Assembly: GCA_018676675.1 (NCBI GenBank)
Contig: JABHEG010000172.1
Location: forward strand, 1 to 44,559
Length of the DNA stretch: 44,559 bases
Origin: Lentisphaerota bacterium
GTDB lineage: Bacteria > Verrucomicrobiota > Lentisphaeria > Oligosphaerales > JABHEG01
Reading direction: 5' to 3'
The position numbers and the translations under genes are program-made. Shown here piece after piece: positions 15,401 through 24,500 of the stretch (positions within the stretch are counted from its first letter, which is position 1; the number at the start of each line of letters is the position of its first letter). Below the pieces are notes generated by a model. That model searched no databases. It was not told the DNA's origin and saw only the letters and a list, made by a program, of their open reading frames with translations.

Positions 15401-17860
15401 CGCAACTACGCGGGGGTCGATTGGCACCGCAGTGTTGTTTGGCTCAAAGGCCAGGCCTTCATCTGCATCGACCAGCTGCGAGCAACGGAGCCGGGCGAGT
15501 ACAGCTTCCGGGCCGTGTGGCAGACGATTGGAGACGTCAGCCTCGACGGGGCGGTCATGAGCATTGAGCAGAAGGGCCAGCACGCCGCGGTCGCCATGAC
15601 ATCAGACACACACTGCCTGATCAATAACGACTCGGCCACCGGCAAGAACTGGCGTACGTACCCGCACGCGACCGAGGCCGTGGCACGCTCGTTTCAGGGC
15701 ATTGTCGACCGCTCGTTGAGCGTCGGCGACCACGCGAACCTGTTCACGGTGTTGTATGCCTCCGGAGCTCAACCTCCGAGCGTGGCAGCAACCCGCTTGA
15801 CCGATAACGTTGCATCAGTAAATGGCACCGGCGCTCCGGTCATCGTCGCGGTCGCCGACCAGCAGGGCCGCATCGACTTGCCCGGCGTGTTCGAGGGTAA
15901 AGCCGAGATCGTGGTCATGACACCCGAAAAACTCTATGTCGTCGGGGTAGCCGAAGCACGGTTACTCGGTGCAGCGCAGGTTTCTGAGCACCCGGTAGAC
16001 TTGGAGGCAGACTTGGCCAACGGCAGTGTCGAACTACGGACGCCTTCGGCAACCAGCGTCGGTGCCCAGCCCAAGACTGCTCGTGCAGAACTGGAGAAGC
16101 CCCTGTCCGGAGATCAAGCCCACAAGCTGATGCAGCTGATCACAGACGCGGCGCAGCCTGATGCCGTGGACCGCGGCGAGACCCGGGCGCTGCCTGAAGC
16201 CGTCAAGCTCTGGAGCTACGTGGAGCAGCCCAGTGGGTATCTACTGACCAACAATCCTGGTACGCCGGAGCGTGTTGACGTCGTCAAAGAGATCACCTGC
16301 AGTCCGCTGCCACTTGAGGCAAACGTCTTCTCAGGCACGCCGGGTGCCAATATTCTCGGAAGTGCCATTGACGGCCATGAGCAAGGTACCGGCGACGCCG
16401 TGATGTGGGATGACGACCAGGAAGTGACGATCGCGTTGCGCCTGAAAGAGACCTGCGAACTGACTGCACTGAAGCTGAAGGCATGGTTCGCGACGGCGTC
16501 ATCCAAGAACAAGCAGTTCCAGCTTGGCCGCATCCGCTTGCTCGCCAGTACCGACGGTTTCGCGGACGACACCCGTACGGTCATTGATCTGCAGGACAGC
16601 GAGGCCCACGGCAACTGGGGTGCACCGGGGCATCAGCCACAGCCCTATGAGTTCGTTGATTTGCAGGCGCAAGCTCGCGATGTGCGCCTGGTCCTCACTC
16701 CGCGGCCAGGCACGGCTGTCTATCTCGCGGAAATGCAGTTATGGGGCGATGGGGATGGCCTGGAAGAGCTCCGCGCTGCCAACCACGGCGGGGCGGCGGC
16801 CTACACGTTCACATCCGTGCACTGCGCCGACCTGAACGGGGACGGTGTGACTGAGACGATCGCAGGGAGCACCAACGGCCAGCTCTATTGTTTCGGCGCC
16901 GATGGCTCTCACCTCTGGCGAGTTGACTGCAATGCACGCATCAACACTGTAAGCACCGTCGATTTTGACGGCGACGGGAGGCGCGCGGTCATTGCCGGGA
17001 CCATGGCTTCCCAAGTCGTTGCAGTTGCAGCTTCTGGGGAAGAGCTCTGGCGTTTTGACGTGCCCTACTACAAGCGCCAGCCCTACGTCCGGACTGTTTT
17101 CCCGGCCGACCTCGGCGGCAAAGGCAAACAGTCGGTAATCGCGGGAGCAGACAACTGGCGCTACCATGCCATCGACGCCAACGGCAAACTGTTGTGGCAT
17201 CAGGAAAGTGTCCATGCTTCGACCGCAGGTTGCGCTGTCGACCTGACCGGGGACGGCAAGCAGGAAGTTGTCTGCGGGACGGAATACTACTGGTGGCCTT
17301 GCGCTAAGCCGGACGATGGCTCCAAGCTCTGGGGGTACCGCACCGCAGGCGGCCCGTGCGCCAATGCCGTGGGGGCTGGCGATATTGACGGTGACGGGGC
17401 CAACGAGGTGATCTTCGGGGGAGCCGACACGCTGCTGCAGGCCGTCGGCCCGGACGGTAAGCGGCGCTGGACTTTCAACACTGGTGACGAAGTCACATCG
17501 GTCACCTGCATCGACGTCAATGGCGACGGCAACGCCGAGACCATCGCCACGTCGTTGTCGTTCAACGTCTACTGCGTCGATGGCAGTGGTACTCTGTTGT
17601 GGCGTACCGGATTGCCGAACCAGATCCGGGCCGCCACGGTGTTCACCGGCAGTGACGGCGTGATGATTGGTGTGGGCTGCGATGACGGGTGGGTGTACGT
17701 GCTCAACGCTGCCACCGGGCAGCAGCTGACACGCTTTGGTACACGGGGCAAGCTGATCGCACTCAGCGCCGGCAAACTGCTCTCCGGCAAGACTGGAACT
17801 CAGATGATCGTGGCCAGCAGCCAGGATGGGCACATCTATGCCGTGAAGATCCCGCAGTAG
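12431..17860 (+). CDS. Giant secreted heparinase-fold protein with paired N-terminal modules and FG-GAP propeller
   Basis: A 1,809-residue exported protein with a signal peptide at 1-20. Residues about 22-195 and 238-400 are two copies of one beta-sandwich module, each containing GNTYxSxxxxxPPxDL, ALYVRGYDxxxxxVxSWxSWxSPL and YLDNVR. Residues about 410-560 resemble the N-terminal alpha/beta domain seen before GH20/GH67 cores (PKERYPNTMLVGGGKARAMIV to NLICIGASDAAGARLGVDAF). Residues about 570-900 form a helical toroid and about 900-1200 a beta-sandwich of heparinase II/III type, with GGHCHMDGNSV (H922, H924, D926) and H755 in KPHCDCNTYQW. About 1285-1440 is discoidin-like, ending AEMQLWG. From about 1455, FG-GAP/VCBS blades carry calcium-type DLNGDGVTE, DFDGDGRR, DIDGDGANE and DVNGDGNAE loops. 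A uronate polysaccharide lyase is the likely role; the substrate is unknown. Confidence 0.8.
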   Translation: MRLLAAVLSTVTIFASCLYGDALLHGCEDLGTVSLTSKPVRQDTVTMHVDAPYVTQGRACLHMYLESSAAATGNTYLSWSLTIPPTDLTTNALLFDAATGLPETTQALYVRGYDDKGSVVLSWYSWASPLETGMKTFRLVAGATGDGLRWEPLFVQPGDMTRVVKLQFYIGTHGKGVPFGAYLDNVRSTPTGTTYQSAGSTEEAGSSGQFSVLEPGRTNPPPSREDGDIIAEPTPVFLAEDLTGVRVKAERNCEDARLETNTDPGYVSEGRGSLFLAGRSRTPRTGNTYVSAVIDVPPVDLSNQALLLDAWTSEPKHTGALYVRGYDPDDRCVVSWSSWSSPLRETRTRFELFPALSTGTLAWRPKEIASEDRSNVVRLRVWTGTAKGGVSFNMYLDNVRAAHSKRQPFMNIATPKERYPNTMLVGGGKARAMIVTPAGPPWEPLAAEIAAAVAEATGVDLPVVLADQTSDEAIAERNAIVLGTIADNPRLLYPYSHSLVFADGIFPGTGGFELRTVHDPWGTGKNLICIGASDAAGARLGVDAFRASISPTEELIIPRMLKVKLTGPALASYGKTFASAPDKKWEQSQKDSCEKHLRTAGTRGLFSRAQSIGRIYAITRREEYARMFVWMIQRTYRNYLSDPKTYGGPWGMDSDFHIFGVIPGWDAVEESAMVTDEERLEVTRILFRWVSEIGPSKAAKASSKRVRFNHQTFPALGCLHAGQYFSRYYNCLEGERWIEVADGTFQYQLNATKPHCDCNTYQWHTLHHLIRYCLARPDLSYFENGGVRNNADYAILTMNNLGYQVPYGDIGGWGPISGELHMLRAAEWFQRDGRFQWALNKKATVRPRPAYSDFTVSSADDAPAPADLLGMRLWPLDKLWYDSFGGKNTVDLDHAFDKIAFRNGFEPADQYLLLDGLSVGGHCHMDGNSVLQWTENGRVWLADVDYIKSLPKYHNGVLILKDGQSAKIPGFCELENLAELPTAGISRSVVRNYAGVDWHRSVVWLKGQAFICIDQLRATEPGEYSFRAVWQTIGDVSLDGAVMSIEQKGQHAAVAMTSDTHCLINNDSATGKNWRTYPHATEAVARSFQGIVDRSLSVGDHANLFTVLYASGAQPPSVAATRLTDNVASVNGTGAPVIVAVADQQGRIDLPGVFEGKAEIVVMTPEKLYVVGVAEARLLGAAQVSEHPVDLEADLANGSVELRTPSATSVGAQPKTARAELEKPLSGDQAHKLMQLITDAAQPDAVDRGETRALPEAVKLWSYVEQPSGYLLTNNPGTPERVDVVKEITCSPLPLEANVFSGTPGANILGSAIDGHEQGTGDAVMWDDDQEVTIALRLKETCELTALKLKAWFATASSKNKQFQLGRIRLLASTDGFADDTRTVIDLQDSEAHGNWGAPGHQPQPYEFVDLQAQARDVRLVLTPRPGTAVYLAEMQLWGDGDGLEELRAANHGGAAAYTFTSVHCADLNGDGVTETIAGSTNGQLYCFGADGSHLWRVDCNARINTVSTVDFDGDGRRAVIAGTMASQVVAVAASGEELWRFDVPYYKRQPYVRTVFPADLGGKGKQSVIAGADNWRYHAIDANGKLLWHQESVHASTAGCAVDLTGDGKQEVVCGTEYYWWPCAKPDDGSKLWGYRTAGGPCANAVGAGDIDGDGANEVIFGGADTLLQAVGPDGKRRWTFNTGDEVTSVTCIDVNGDGNAETIATSLSFNVYCVDGSGTLLWRTGLPNQIRAATVFTGSDGVMIGVGCDDGWVYVLNAATGQQLTRFGTRGKLIALSAGKLLSGKTGTQMIVASSQDGHIYAVKIPQ

Positions 17861-17864
17861 CGCG

Positions 17865-17890
17865 TGGCAGGGAAAAAGGGGGCCCTGCCA
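17865..17890 (+). terminator. Hairpin just after the giant heparinase-fold gene
   Basis: TGGCAGGG at 17865-17872 pairs perfectly with CCCTGCCA at 17883-17890, four bases after the stop codon. The loop is A-then-G rich, and only TT follows, so it is a weak or factor-assisted terminator at best. The rest of the gap to 18059 holds TATACT at 17993-17998, a possible -10 box for the next gene without a good -35 partner. Confidence 0.45.
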
Positions 17891-18059
17891 TTGGCATGGG
17901 GCCGGGGAACGGGAAAGAGGCAGCATCCGGATGGAGATGCAACCACACAGGATCCGTCCCTCTGGGGTCATTTCGTGGGCTTGCGAGTGTGCTATACTGC
18001 AGCATGCCAAAGCGCATCGCGGAACAAGACGGCTGAGGCCGTGCAATCAAGGCAGGACC

Positions 18060-19121
18060 ATGACGCAGGACTTACTACGACTGTCCATCTCGATCACGTT
18101 GGCGGCCATGACAGTGTTTGGTGCCGCGGACAGCACCGCTGCGGAGCCCTCCCTGTCACCAGCCCCGGGAGGCACCTTCAGTATCGTTGTCATACCCGAT
18201 ACGCAGGGGTACCGTGGGCGGGGCACAAAAGCGCAACCGGATAGTACCGATGAGGTGACGAATCCGGTCTTCGACGCGTACAGCGCCTGGATCAGCGCCA
18301 ACGCTGAGTCTCAGGGTATCGCCTTCGTGAGCCATGTGGGGGATATCGTCGACAAGAACGTCTCGGACCAATGGGCTCTGGCGCGCACATTCATGGATCG
18401 CTTTCACGGCCGAATTCCCTACGGGATCTCGGTGGGTAACCACGACATGACGGGGAGTGGGGACTCCTCCCTCTTCCAGACGGTCTTCCCGGCGGCGCGG
18501 TTCTCGGGCTTCCCCTGGTACGGGGGGGCCTTTGAGGACACCGGCACAGCACTCGCCATTTCAGGCAACAACGCGAACAGCTTCCAGCTCTTCAGTGCTG
18601 AAGGCCTGGATTTCGTGTTCGTCCACCTGGAGTGCAATGCCCCGGATAGTGTCCTGGCCTGGGTGGATGGCGTATTCGAGAAGCATGCGGATCGCCGGGG
18701 GCTTGTGACGACTCACATGGGGCTCGGCCCCCGGGACAAGCCAAAGGGGGCCAGGGATTACTTCGACGCGCCCAAAGGGCGTATGCGATGGAAGAAGCGG
18801 CATGGCAAACGGGGGAATACCCCTCAGCAGATGTGGGACAAGTGCTTCCGGAAGCACAAGAATCTCGCCTTCATTTTCTGCGGAGATCAGAGCCGTACAC
18901 AGGCACTGCGCCAGATATCGCAAGGCGACCACGGCAATCCGGTGCACGAACTCCTCAGCGATTACGGTTCCGCCGGTTTCCGGATCTACAGATTCGCCCC
19001 AAAGAAGAACCTGGTACACGTCTTCACGTACAACCCACGTTCGGACGGCCTCTGTTCCGGAACAAGGGTCGTTCCGGACCGGGACCAGCACCAGTTCACG
19101 CTTGAGTACGGCATGCAGTAG
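18060..19121 (+). CDS. Secreted calcineurin-like metallophosphoesterase
   Basis: A 353-residue exported protein with a signal peptide (LLRLSISITLAAMTVFGAADSTAAE). The metallophosphoesterase fold is marked by IPDTQGY (D47; the usual D-x-H has Q in place of H), HVGDIVD (D95, D98), VGNHDM (N127, H128, D129) and TTHMGLG near residue 220 for the later histidine. A final histidine cluster of the G-H-x-H type is not obvious, although IFCGDQSR occupies that place, so the second metal site may be modified. This subgroup is common in bacteria that degrade algal or sulfated/phosphorylated glycans, but the substrate is unknown. GGCAGGACC precedes the ATG. It lies downstream of the heparinase-fold gene and converges with a PHP-domain remnant. 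Confidence 0.8.
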   Translation: MTQDLLRLSISITLAAMTVFGAADSTAAEPSLSPAPGGTFSIVVIPDTQGYRGRGTKAQPDSTDEVTNPVFDAYSAWISANAESQGIAFVSHVGDIVDKNVSDQWALARTFMDRFHGRIPYGISVGNHDMTGSGDSSLFQTVFPAARFSGFPWYGGAFEDTGTALAISGNNANSFQLFSAEGLDFVFVHLECNAPDSVLAWVDGVFEKHADRRGLVTTHMGLGPRDKPKGARDYFDAPKGRMRWKKRHGKRGNTPQQMWDKCFRKHKNLAFIFCGDQSRTQALRQISQGDHGNPVHELLSDYGSAGFRIYRFAPKKNLVHVFTYNPRSDGLCSGTRVVPDRDQHQFTLEYGMQ

Positions 19122-19277
19122 CCCTGTCCTCCACAGGAATTCCATCCGCGGCGAAGCCCTTTTTCGCGTTGGCCTTTGCTTGTCGGGGAGGGGTGAACGC
19201 GAGTTCGCCGGTCAGTCCGATTACGGATAGGGCTCTGCTTCCCGGTCACGGGGAGAAAGGAACAGATGGGCCGAGGG

Positions 19278-19580
19278 TCAACGCTTGTGCGCGTAAAGGG
19301 CGTTAGAGGTCACCGGACGCGGTGCGCGTCTTGGGCGGGGGCGATCTCGAACGTTGTCAAGGAGCAGTTCCAGTTGAACGGGTCTTCCTGGCGTTCGGTT
19401 CCGCTGCTCTCCGACGCCGACGTACCGCAGGCTCAGCTCAGCGGCTCTGGCCAACACGGCCGCGACCGTGTTGGCGGGGTCTGGATTGCTCTCCCGATAT
19501 GCGGTCGCATGGATGTGGAAGTCCCGCATCGTTGTATTGGCAAGACCGGTCACCTTCTCCAGACCGTTGCACTCGATCAT
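19278..19580 (-). pseudogene. N-terminal fragment of a PHP-domain phosphoesterase
   Basis: The 100-codon ORF contains MRDFHIHATAYRESNPDP and NTVAAVLARAAELSLRYVGVGEQ. This is the first strand, HxH metal ligands and first helix of the PHP (polymerase and histidinol phosphatase) family, where GEH is usual in place of GEQ. It ends shortly after LELLLDNVR, in an arginine/proline-rich tail (DRPRPRRAPRPV) unlike the family, with about two thirds of the domain missing. The start may be 19580 or the MRDF codon at 19529; no good ribosome site fits either. Probably a decayed gene. The gaps on both sides (19122-19277 and 19581-19725) show nothing I can support. Confidence 0.6.
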
Positions 19581-19725
19581 CGAGGACTCAGCAAACGACT
19601 CACTGTATCGTCGTGTCCCCTACTGTCCAGCGTCGCACGGCGGGGGTGTCTGGCCCGCCGCTGTTGCGGGCGCCCGTGGCACAGGCAATCCTCCATGGCG
19701 GGGCAACAAGCGAAGCCGTCACCCG

Positions 19726-21306
19726 TCATCTCTTCTGGCGCTCCGCTTCGTAGTGGGCCTTCCACACTGGCCAATCGGGGCGTGGTTTGGCGTACTTTCG
19801 TTGGAACGTGATTCCCCTGGCAACCGCTTCGTCGATCATCAGTTGCATGGTCGTTACCGGCAACACCCGTTGATCTGAACGGGACAGTCCGGGAAGGGGC
19901 TTCGCCTTCCGGGCGGTGGCGCGGGTGGGCAGTCCCCGCTCCTCGCCATCCAGCAAGTGCCGCCAGGAATGGAACCAGGGCGTAACAACGGTGTATGTCC
20001 TTTCGGGACCGTTGTCCAAGGTGAAGAGGACCGTCTTAGCCTGCTCGGAGAAGGCCACATCGAGACCTGCGTAGTAGATGGCGTCCTCGCTGTAAGGGCG
20101 GCCCCGGTCATGCAACGGGTTGAGCCGGTGCGTCACCGACGGCCTCATCAGATACGCGATCAGATCGTCCCCGGAGACTCGCAGCTCGATAAGGACTTTG
20201 TCGAAGAAATAGCCCTGCAACCGCTCCACCGTCATCGGTCCTTTTGGGAAGGTTTTGGGCTCCTTGTAGAAGGCCGTCACCGGTAGCAGAACGATGTCGG
20301 CACGCGTCTGTTCCCGCAAGAACTCCGCATACCAGTAACCGGTGTTGTAGCGCTCAAGCGCCTGATCCAGCGTGCCCACCACCTGCTTGGCGTTGGGCAT
20401 GTGTGCCGCATACTGCGCCGCTAGAAACGCGGCCGTCTCCGGATGCCTCGGCTTCTGCTCGTCGAGGCCGACCAGCTCAACGTCGAACTCCGCAATCTTC
20501 CGGGTGGCGGGGTCGATCTCGAGAGTGAGTCTGCCCATGTACCGCCCGCTCGCCCCAGCCTGGACGATGATGGTGCCGGTCTCAGCGTGGATTTCTCGGA
20601 TCTGCTTCTCCTTGAGGGTTGAGTGTGAGTGTCCCCCGACGATCACATCGATGGGCGGGAATTCTTGGGCAAGGTCGAGATCGGTGGGGCACGTGCGGGC
20701 CGTCTCGTGTTTCATCCGCCTGAATCCCAAGTGGGTGACGGCCACGATCACGTCCACCTTGCGGGCTTTGAGTGCGCGGATGGCCTCGGCGGTCGATTCG
20801 CGGGCGTCGAGCACATGGATGTAGGGGCGGCTCCGGGGATTCTTGCCGTAGGTGTCGAGGGTGATCCCAAAGAAGCCGACCCGGATACCGGCGATCTCCT
20901 TCAGCAGGATGGGCAGCACGTTCTCGGGGAGCGGATGGTCGGTGGAGGCCAGATTGCTGCCGAGAACGGGCACCGGGTACTTCGCCATCAGCTCGCGCAA
21001 TCGCGCGCCGCTGTAGGCCCAGTCGTGGTTACCGAGGATCCACATGTCGTAGCCCATGTTCGCCATGGCTCCGTAGATCGCTTCGCCACGCGTCACCAAG
21101 GGCAGCGAGGATCCCCGATCGAACCAGTCGCCTGCATCGATGAACACCGTATTCGGGTGCTTGGCCTTGTACTGCGCCGCGTACCCCGCGATGCCGGGCA
21201 GGCGGCCTACCGCTTGGTGGAGGTCGTTCGTGTGAAGGATGGTGATGGTGGGTCCCGCGGCAACCGCGAGCCCAATGATGGCCAGGAACAGACAGAGACG
21301 ACGCAT
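19726..21306 (-). CDS. Secreted 5'-nucleotidase/2',3'-cyclic phosphodiesterase family enzyme
   Basis: A 526-residue exported protein with a signal peptide (MRRLCLFLAIIGLAVAAG). The N-terminal metallophosphoesterase domain has the complete UshA-type set: ILHTNDLHQ (D28, H30), IDAGDWFD (D57, D60), LGNHDW (N93, H94, D95), AVTHLGF (H192) and VGGHSHS (H226, H228). Residues about 290-450 match the 5'-nucleotidase C-terminal domain that recognises the nucleoside (GYWYAEFLREQTRADIVLLP and MTVERLQGYFF). It ends with a basic segment, PRPDWPVWKAHYEAERQKR. The family hydrolyses nucleotides or related phosphate monoesters outside the cytoplasm. GGAG eight bases upstream supports this start; a longer open frame continues upstream but lacks a signal sequence. 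It is divergent from the lyase gene at 21533. Confidence 0.85.
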   Translation of the reverse strand: MRRLCLFLAIIGLAVAAGPTITILHTNDLHQAVGRLPGIAGYAAQYKAKHPNTVFIDAGDWFDRGSSLPLVTRGEAIYGAMANMGYDMWILGNHDWAYSGARLRELMAKYPVPVLGSNLASTDHPLPENVLPILLKEIAGIRVGFFGITLDTYGKNPRSRPYIHVLDARESTAEAIRALKARKVDVIVAVTHLGFRRMKHETARTCPTDLDLAQEFPPIDVIVGGHSHSTLKEKQIREIHAETGTIIVQAGASGRYMGRLTLEIDPATRKIAEFDVELVGLDEQKPRHPETAAFLAAQYAAHMPNAKQVVGTLDQALERYNTGYWYAEFLREQTRADIVLLPVTAFYKEPKTFPKGPMTVERLQGYFFDKVLIELRVSGDDLIAYLMRPSVTHRLNPLHDRGRPYSEDAIYYAGLDVAFSEQAKTVLFTLDNGPERTYTVVTPWFHSWRHLLDGEERGLPTRATARKAKPLPGLSRSDQRVLPVTTMQLMIDEAVARGITFQRKYAKPRPDWPVWKAHYEAERQKR

Positions 21307-21532
21307 GAGATGAACTCCGAACCAGAAGAAAGCCTTGTTCACATTCCTGACCGGGCGTGCACGGCACCGGTCTCCTTCCACGCCCACCGCCCCCGCTCTC
21401 ACCTGAACCTGAGCGAGTATCAGATATACTATCTTGGGGCCTCCTTGTATGCCAGTGAGCTCTTTGCACTCCCTCCACCACCCATTACTATGCTTCCCAG
21501 ACGTCTCCCGACGCAGAACAGGAGTTTGAGCC
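21307..21532. promoter_or_regulatory. Divergent intergenic region between nucleotidase and lyase genes
   Basis: This 226-bp gap should hold promoters for both directions. TATACT at 21425-21430 could be a plus-strand -10 element, but the bases 17 upstream (CCTGAA) are a poor -35. AGGAG at 21520-21524 is the ribosome site of the lyase gene. On the minus strand, 21419-21399 reads YSLRFR-stop, close to the YSFRFR-stop end of the GH32-like gene, which may be a remnant or chance. Confidence 0.3.
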
Positions 21533-24500
21533 ATGCACGTGTCCACGATCGGTTGTTTCAATGGTGTGCTGCTGATCGGGGCCGTGGCTGCTGCTGCGGA
21601 GTTCGAGGCGCCTCGGGCACCGGGACAGACGTGGGCCCGGCCCACCGTTGGCGAGACGGTGAGCGCCAATCCCCCCTGTTTCGTGTTCCCGGCGAAGGAG
21701 ATCCACAAGGGTTACGTCGTCGAATTCAGTCGCGACGCTGCCTTTCCCACGGTGGGCACCACGCGACTCGAGAGTCCCTACATGCTGGCCTGTCCCACCG
21801 AGTCGTTGACGCCGGGCCCGTACCATTGGCGTTGGCAACCGGTCGGTGCAGACGAGTGGTCCGTAATCCGCGCCTTCGTCGTCCCGGACGGTGTCCCGGT
21901 TGTGCCGTTCCCCGACATGGCTGCGCTGGTGACGCGCATTGGCACGTCGCGCCCTCGCGTGCAGGCAACCGCAGACAACCTTCCCGACCTGCGACGGCGA
22001 GCCAGAGAGGCCTTCGGGGAGGGCTGGCCTGCCGGCGTGCGCCAGGCGGCCGAACGGGCGCAAGCCGAAACGCTCCAGCCGGAGCCTGACTTCCTTCCCG
22101 ACCGCAGCAACCCGCGACGGACAGAGATTTATCAGAAGATCTTCCGCACGACGCGGCCCTTTTTCAGGCAGATGGCGAAACTCGCGGAGAACCACTTGCT
22201 GACGGGCGATGAATTGTCGGGATTGGAGGCCAAACGCCATTTGCTGCACATCATCTCCTGGGATCCGCGAGGCAGCACCAGCATCGGCCACAACGACGAA
22301 CCCGCAACCGAGGTCATTCGGTACTGTCCCACGGTCTTTGACCGCGTGTATGCCCTGCTCAGCGACGAGGAGAAGCGGCAGTGCCTCGACTGCCTCACAA
22401 TCCGTATGAACGAGATGATGGCACGCTGGCGTCGTCAACCGTTTGAGAAGCACCCCTACTCCAGCCACAACATGGGGTACTACCTGCCTGATATGACCCA
22501 GGCCAGCCTCGCGCTGGTCGGAGAAGCCCCAGTGGAGGAGATGCTGCGCTACACGATGCTTCAGCTGTGGTCGCCGTTTTTTCCGCCCTATGGCGATGCG
22601 GACGGTGGATGGGCTGAAGGGCCGAACTACTGGAGTTGGAGCACGGCGCGCTTCGCGGTCACGTATCAGCTGGCGGCCGACGTCACCGGCATTCCTGTGC
22701 ATTTGCGCTCAAACGTGCGCAACATGCCGTTCTACAAGCTCTACGGCAATCCGCCCTACTTCCAGATGTCTCCGTTCGGCGATGGGCATGAGAGCCGGGC
22801 GCACGGCGGGGGGACCATGCTCATGTTGGCCGCGCTGTATGGCAACCCCTACGCGAAGTGGTACGCGGAATGGCAGCACGCAAAGCTCAGCGGTTTTGAC
22901 CGTCTGGCCTTCGACGCGAGCCCCGTGCAGGCCAGAGCACCCTACGACCTACCCCAGGGCCGGGCGTTTTTCGATATTGGGTTGGCGGCAATGCACAGCG
23001 TGCTGCCTGATCCCACGAGCAACGTGGCCGTCCTCATGCGGAGCTCCCCTTACGGTTCCATCAGCCATGCGTATGCGGATCAGAACACGTTTGTGCTGGA
23101 CGCCTATGGCGAGCCCCTCATCATTGCGACCGGCTACTACCAACTGTACGGCAACCCGCACCACGCGCAGTGGACGCGGCAGACGAAGGCATCCAACTCT
23201 GTGCTTGTTGACGGCGAAGGTCAGAAGGTGCGTGACTGGCGTGCAAAGGGCCGGATCACGACCTTCGAGACAACGGTCGCCGGCGATTACACTGTGGGCG
23301 ATGCAAAGGAAGCGTACATGGGGAGGCTGGACAGATTCGACCGGCACATCGTCTTTCTTCGACCCGTCCACACCGGCGGAGAGCCCATTGTCGTTATCCG
23401 TGATGAGTTGTCCGCGCCGAAGCCCTCTACGTACCAGTTCCTGCTTCATGCCCTCAATGAGATGAGCGTCGCTGCCAACGAGCAGCAGGTGACCGTTGCC
23501 AAGGCCGGATCGCGTTGTCGAGTCGATTTTCTTGCGCCTCAGGGACTGACCTTTGACCAGCACGACAGGTTCGTTGAACCCCCGTTCCGGAAGGCCCCGA
23601 ATCAGTGGCATCTGACTGCGTCCACGGTCGAGCCTGCTGCCCAGGCCGGATCGCTGATCGTGATTCAGCCGTACCGAGACGGCCAGTCGACTGAGTTGTT
23701 GTCCGCTGAGACGGTATCGGGCGAGGGTTGCATCGGCGTACGGCTCAGTGATAGCAGGCGGACCGTGGCCGTGGTGTTCCGCACGGATCCCGATGCCGCG
23801 ACGGTAACGCTTGGTGATGTGACTACCGATGCACAGGCCGCGAGCGTTCGGACAGCGGATAGCGTTGCCCGGGCGGCTGTGCAGTTCGGAGGTAGGCGGG
23901 TGACGCATGTCGGCACGCCCCTGCTTGTGGGCGACAGGGTTTGGCCCAAGGCGACTGATCGCACGCGGTCTCCTGTTCCGGCAATGTTTGAGGTGCAAGG
24001 GCAAGCTCCCGTGCCGTTTGCACTGACGCTCCACGATCAGGTACAGCGACTTGTGGCCCGGGCTGACGTTGCCGGACCAGTCGTGCATCGTGAAGTGGCG
24101 GCCACGGTTGGCAACATCGGTGATGGCCGGTTGCCGGTGGTCATGTCGGTCGGCTCGGTCTCGATCCGGCGCGTGCTGGAGCCGAAGCAGGAGGAGGCGA
24201 GACTGATGCTTCCGCTGGCTGGGCTTGGCCGTGGCCGCGGGTTGAGTGTCCTGGCCGACGAAGCACTTGGTGGAGAACTTGTCATTCGGCATGCGTCGGC
24301 GCGTCGGGCGTACGGCGTCAATCTGCTCCCAAACGCGTCGTTCGAGGACAGGGACCATGGCAAACCGATCGGCTGGCGGCCTGCCTCAATCTCGGGGGGT
24401 GCCCAGGCCGCGATCACCAATGAGCCCGGCGGGCACACCGGCGAATGGTGCATCAAGGTGACGTGCACCAAGGCTACCGACGGTACCTTTGGCGCAAATC

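Noticed and set aside
17993..17998. TATACT as a sigma-70 promoter for the metallophosphoesterase gene
   Set aside because: The region 16-18 bases upstream (around ATTTCG) does not resemble a -35 element, so I did not list it as a promoter.
20629..22089. Plus-strand ORF of 486 codons across the nucleotidase gene and the start of the lyase gene
   Set aside because: It runs antisense through an intact phosphoesterase domain and out of frame into the lyase gene.
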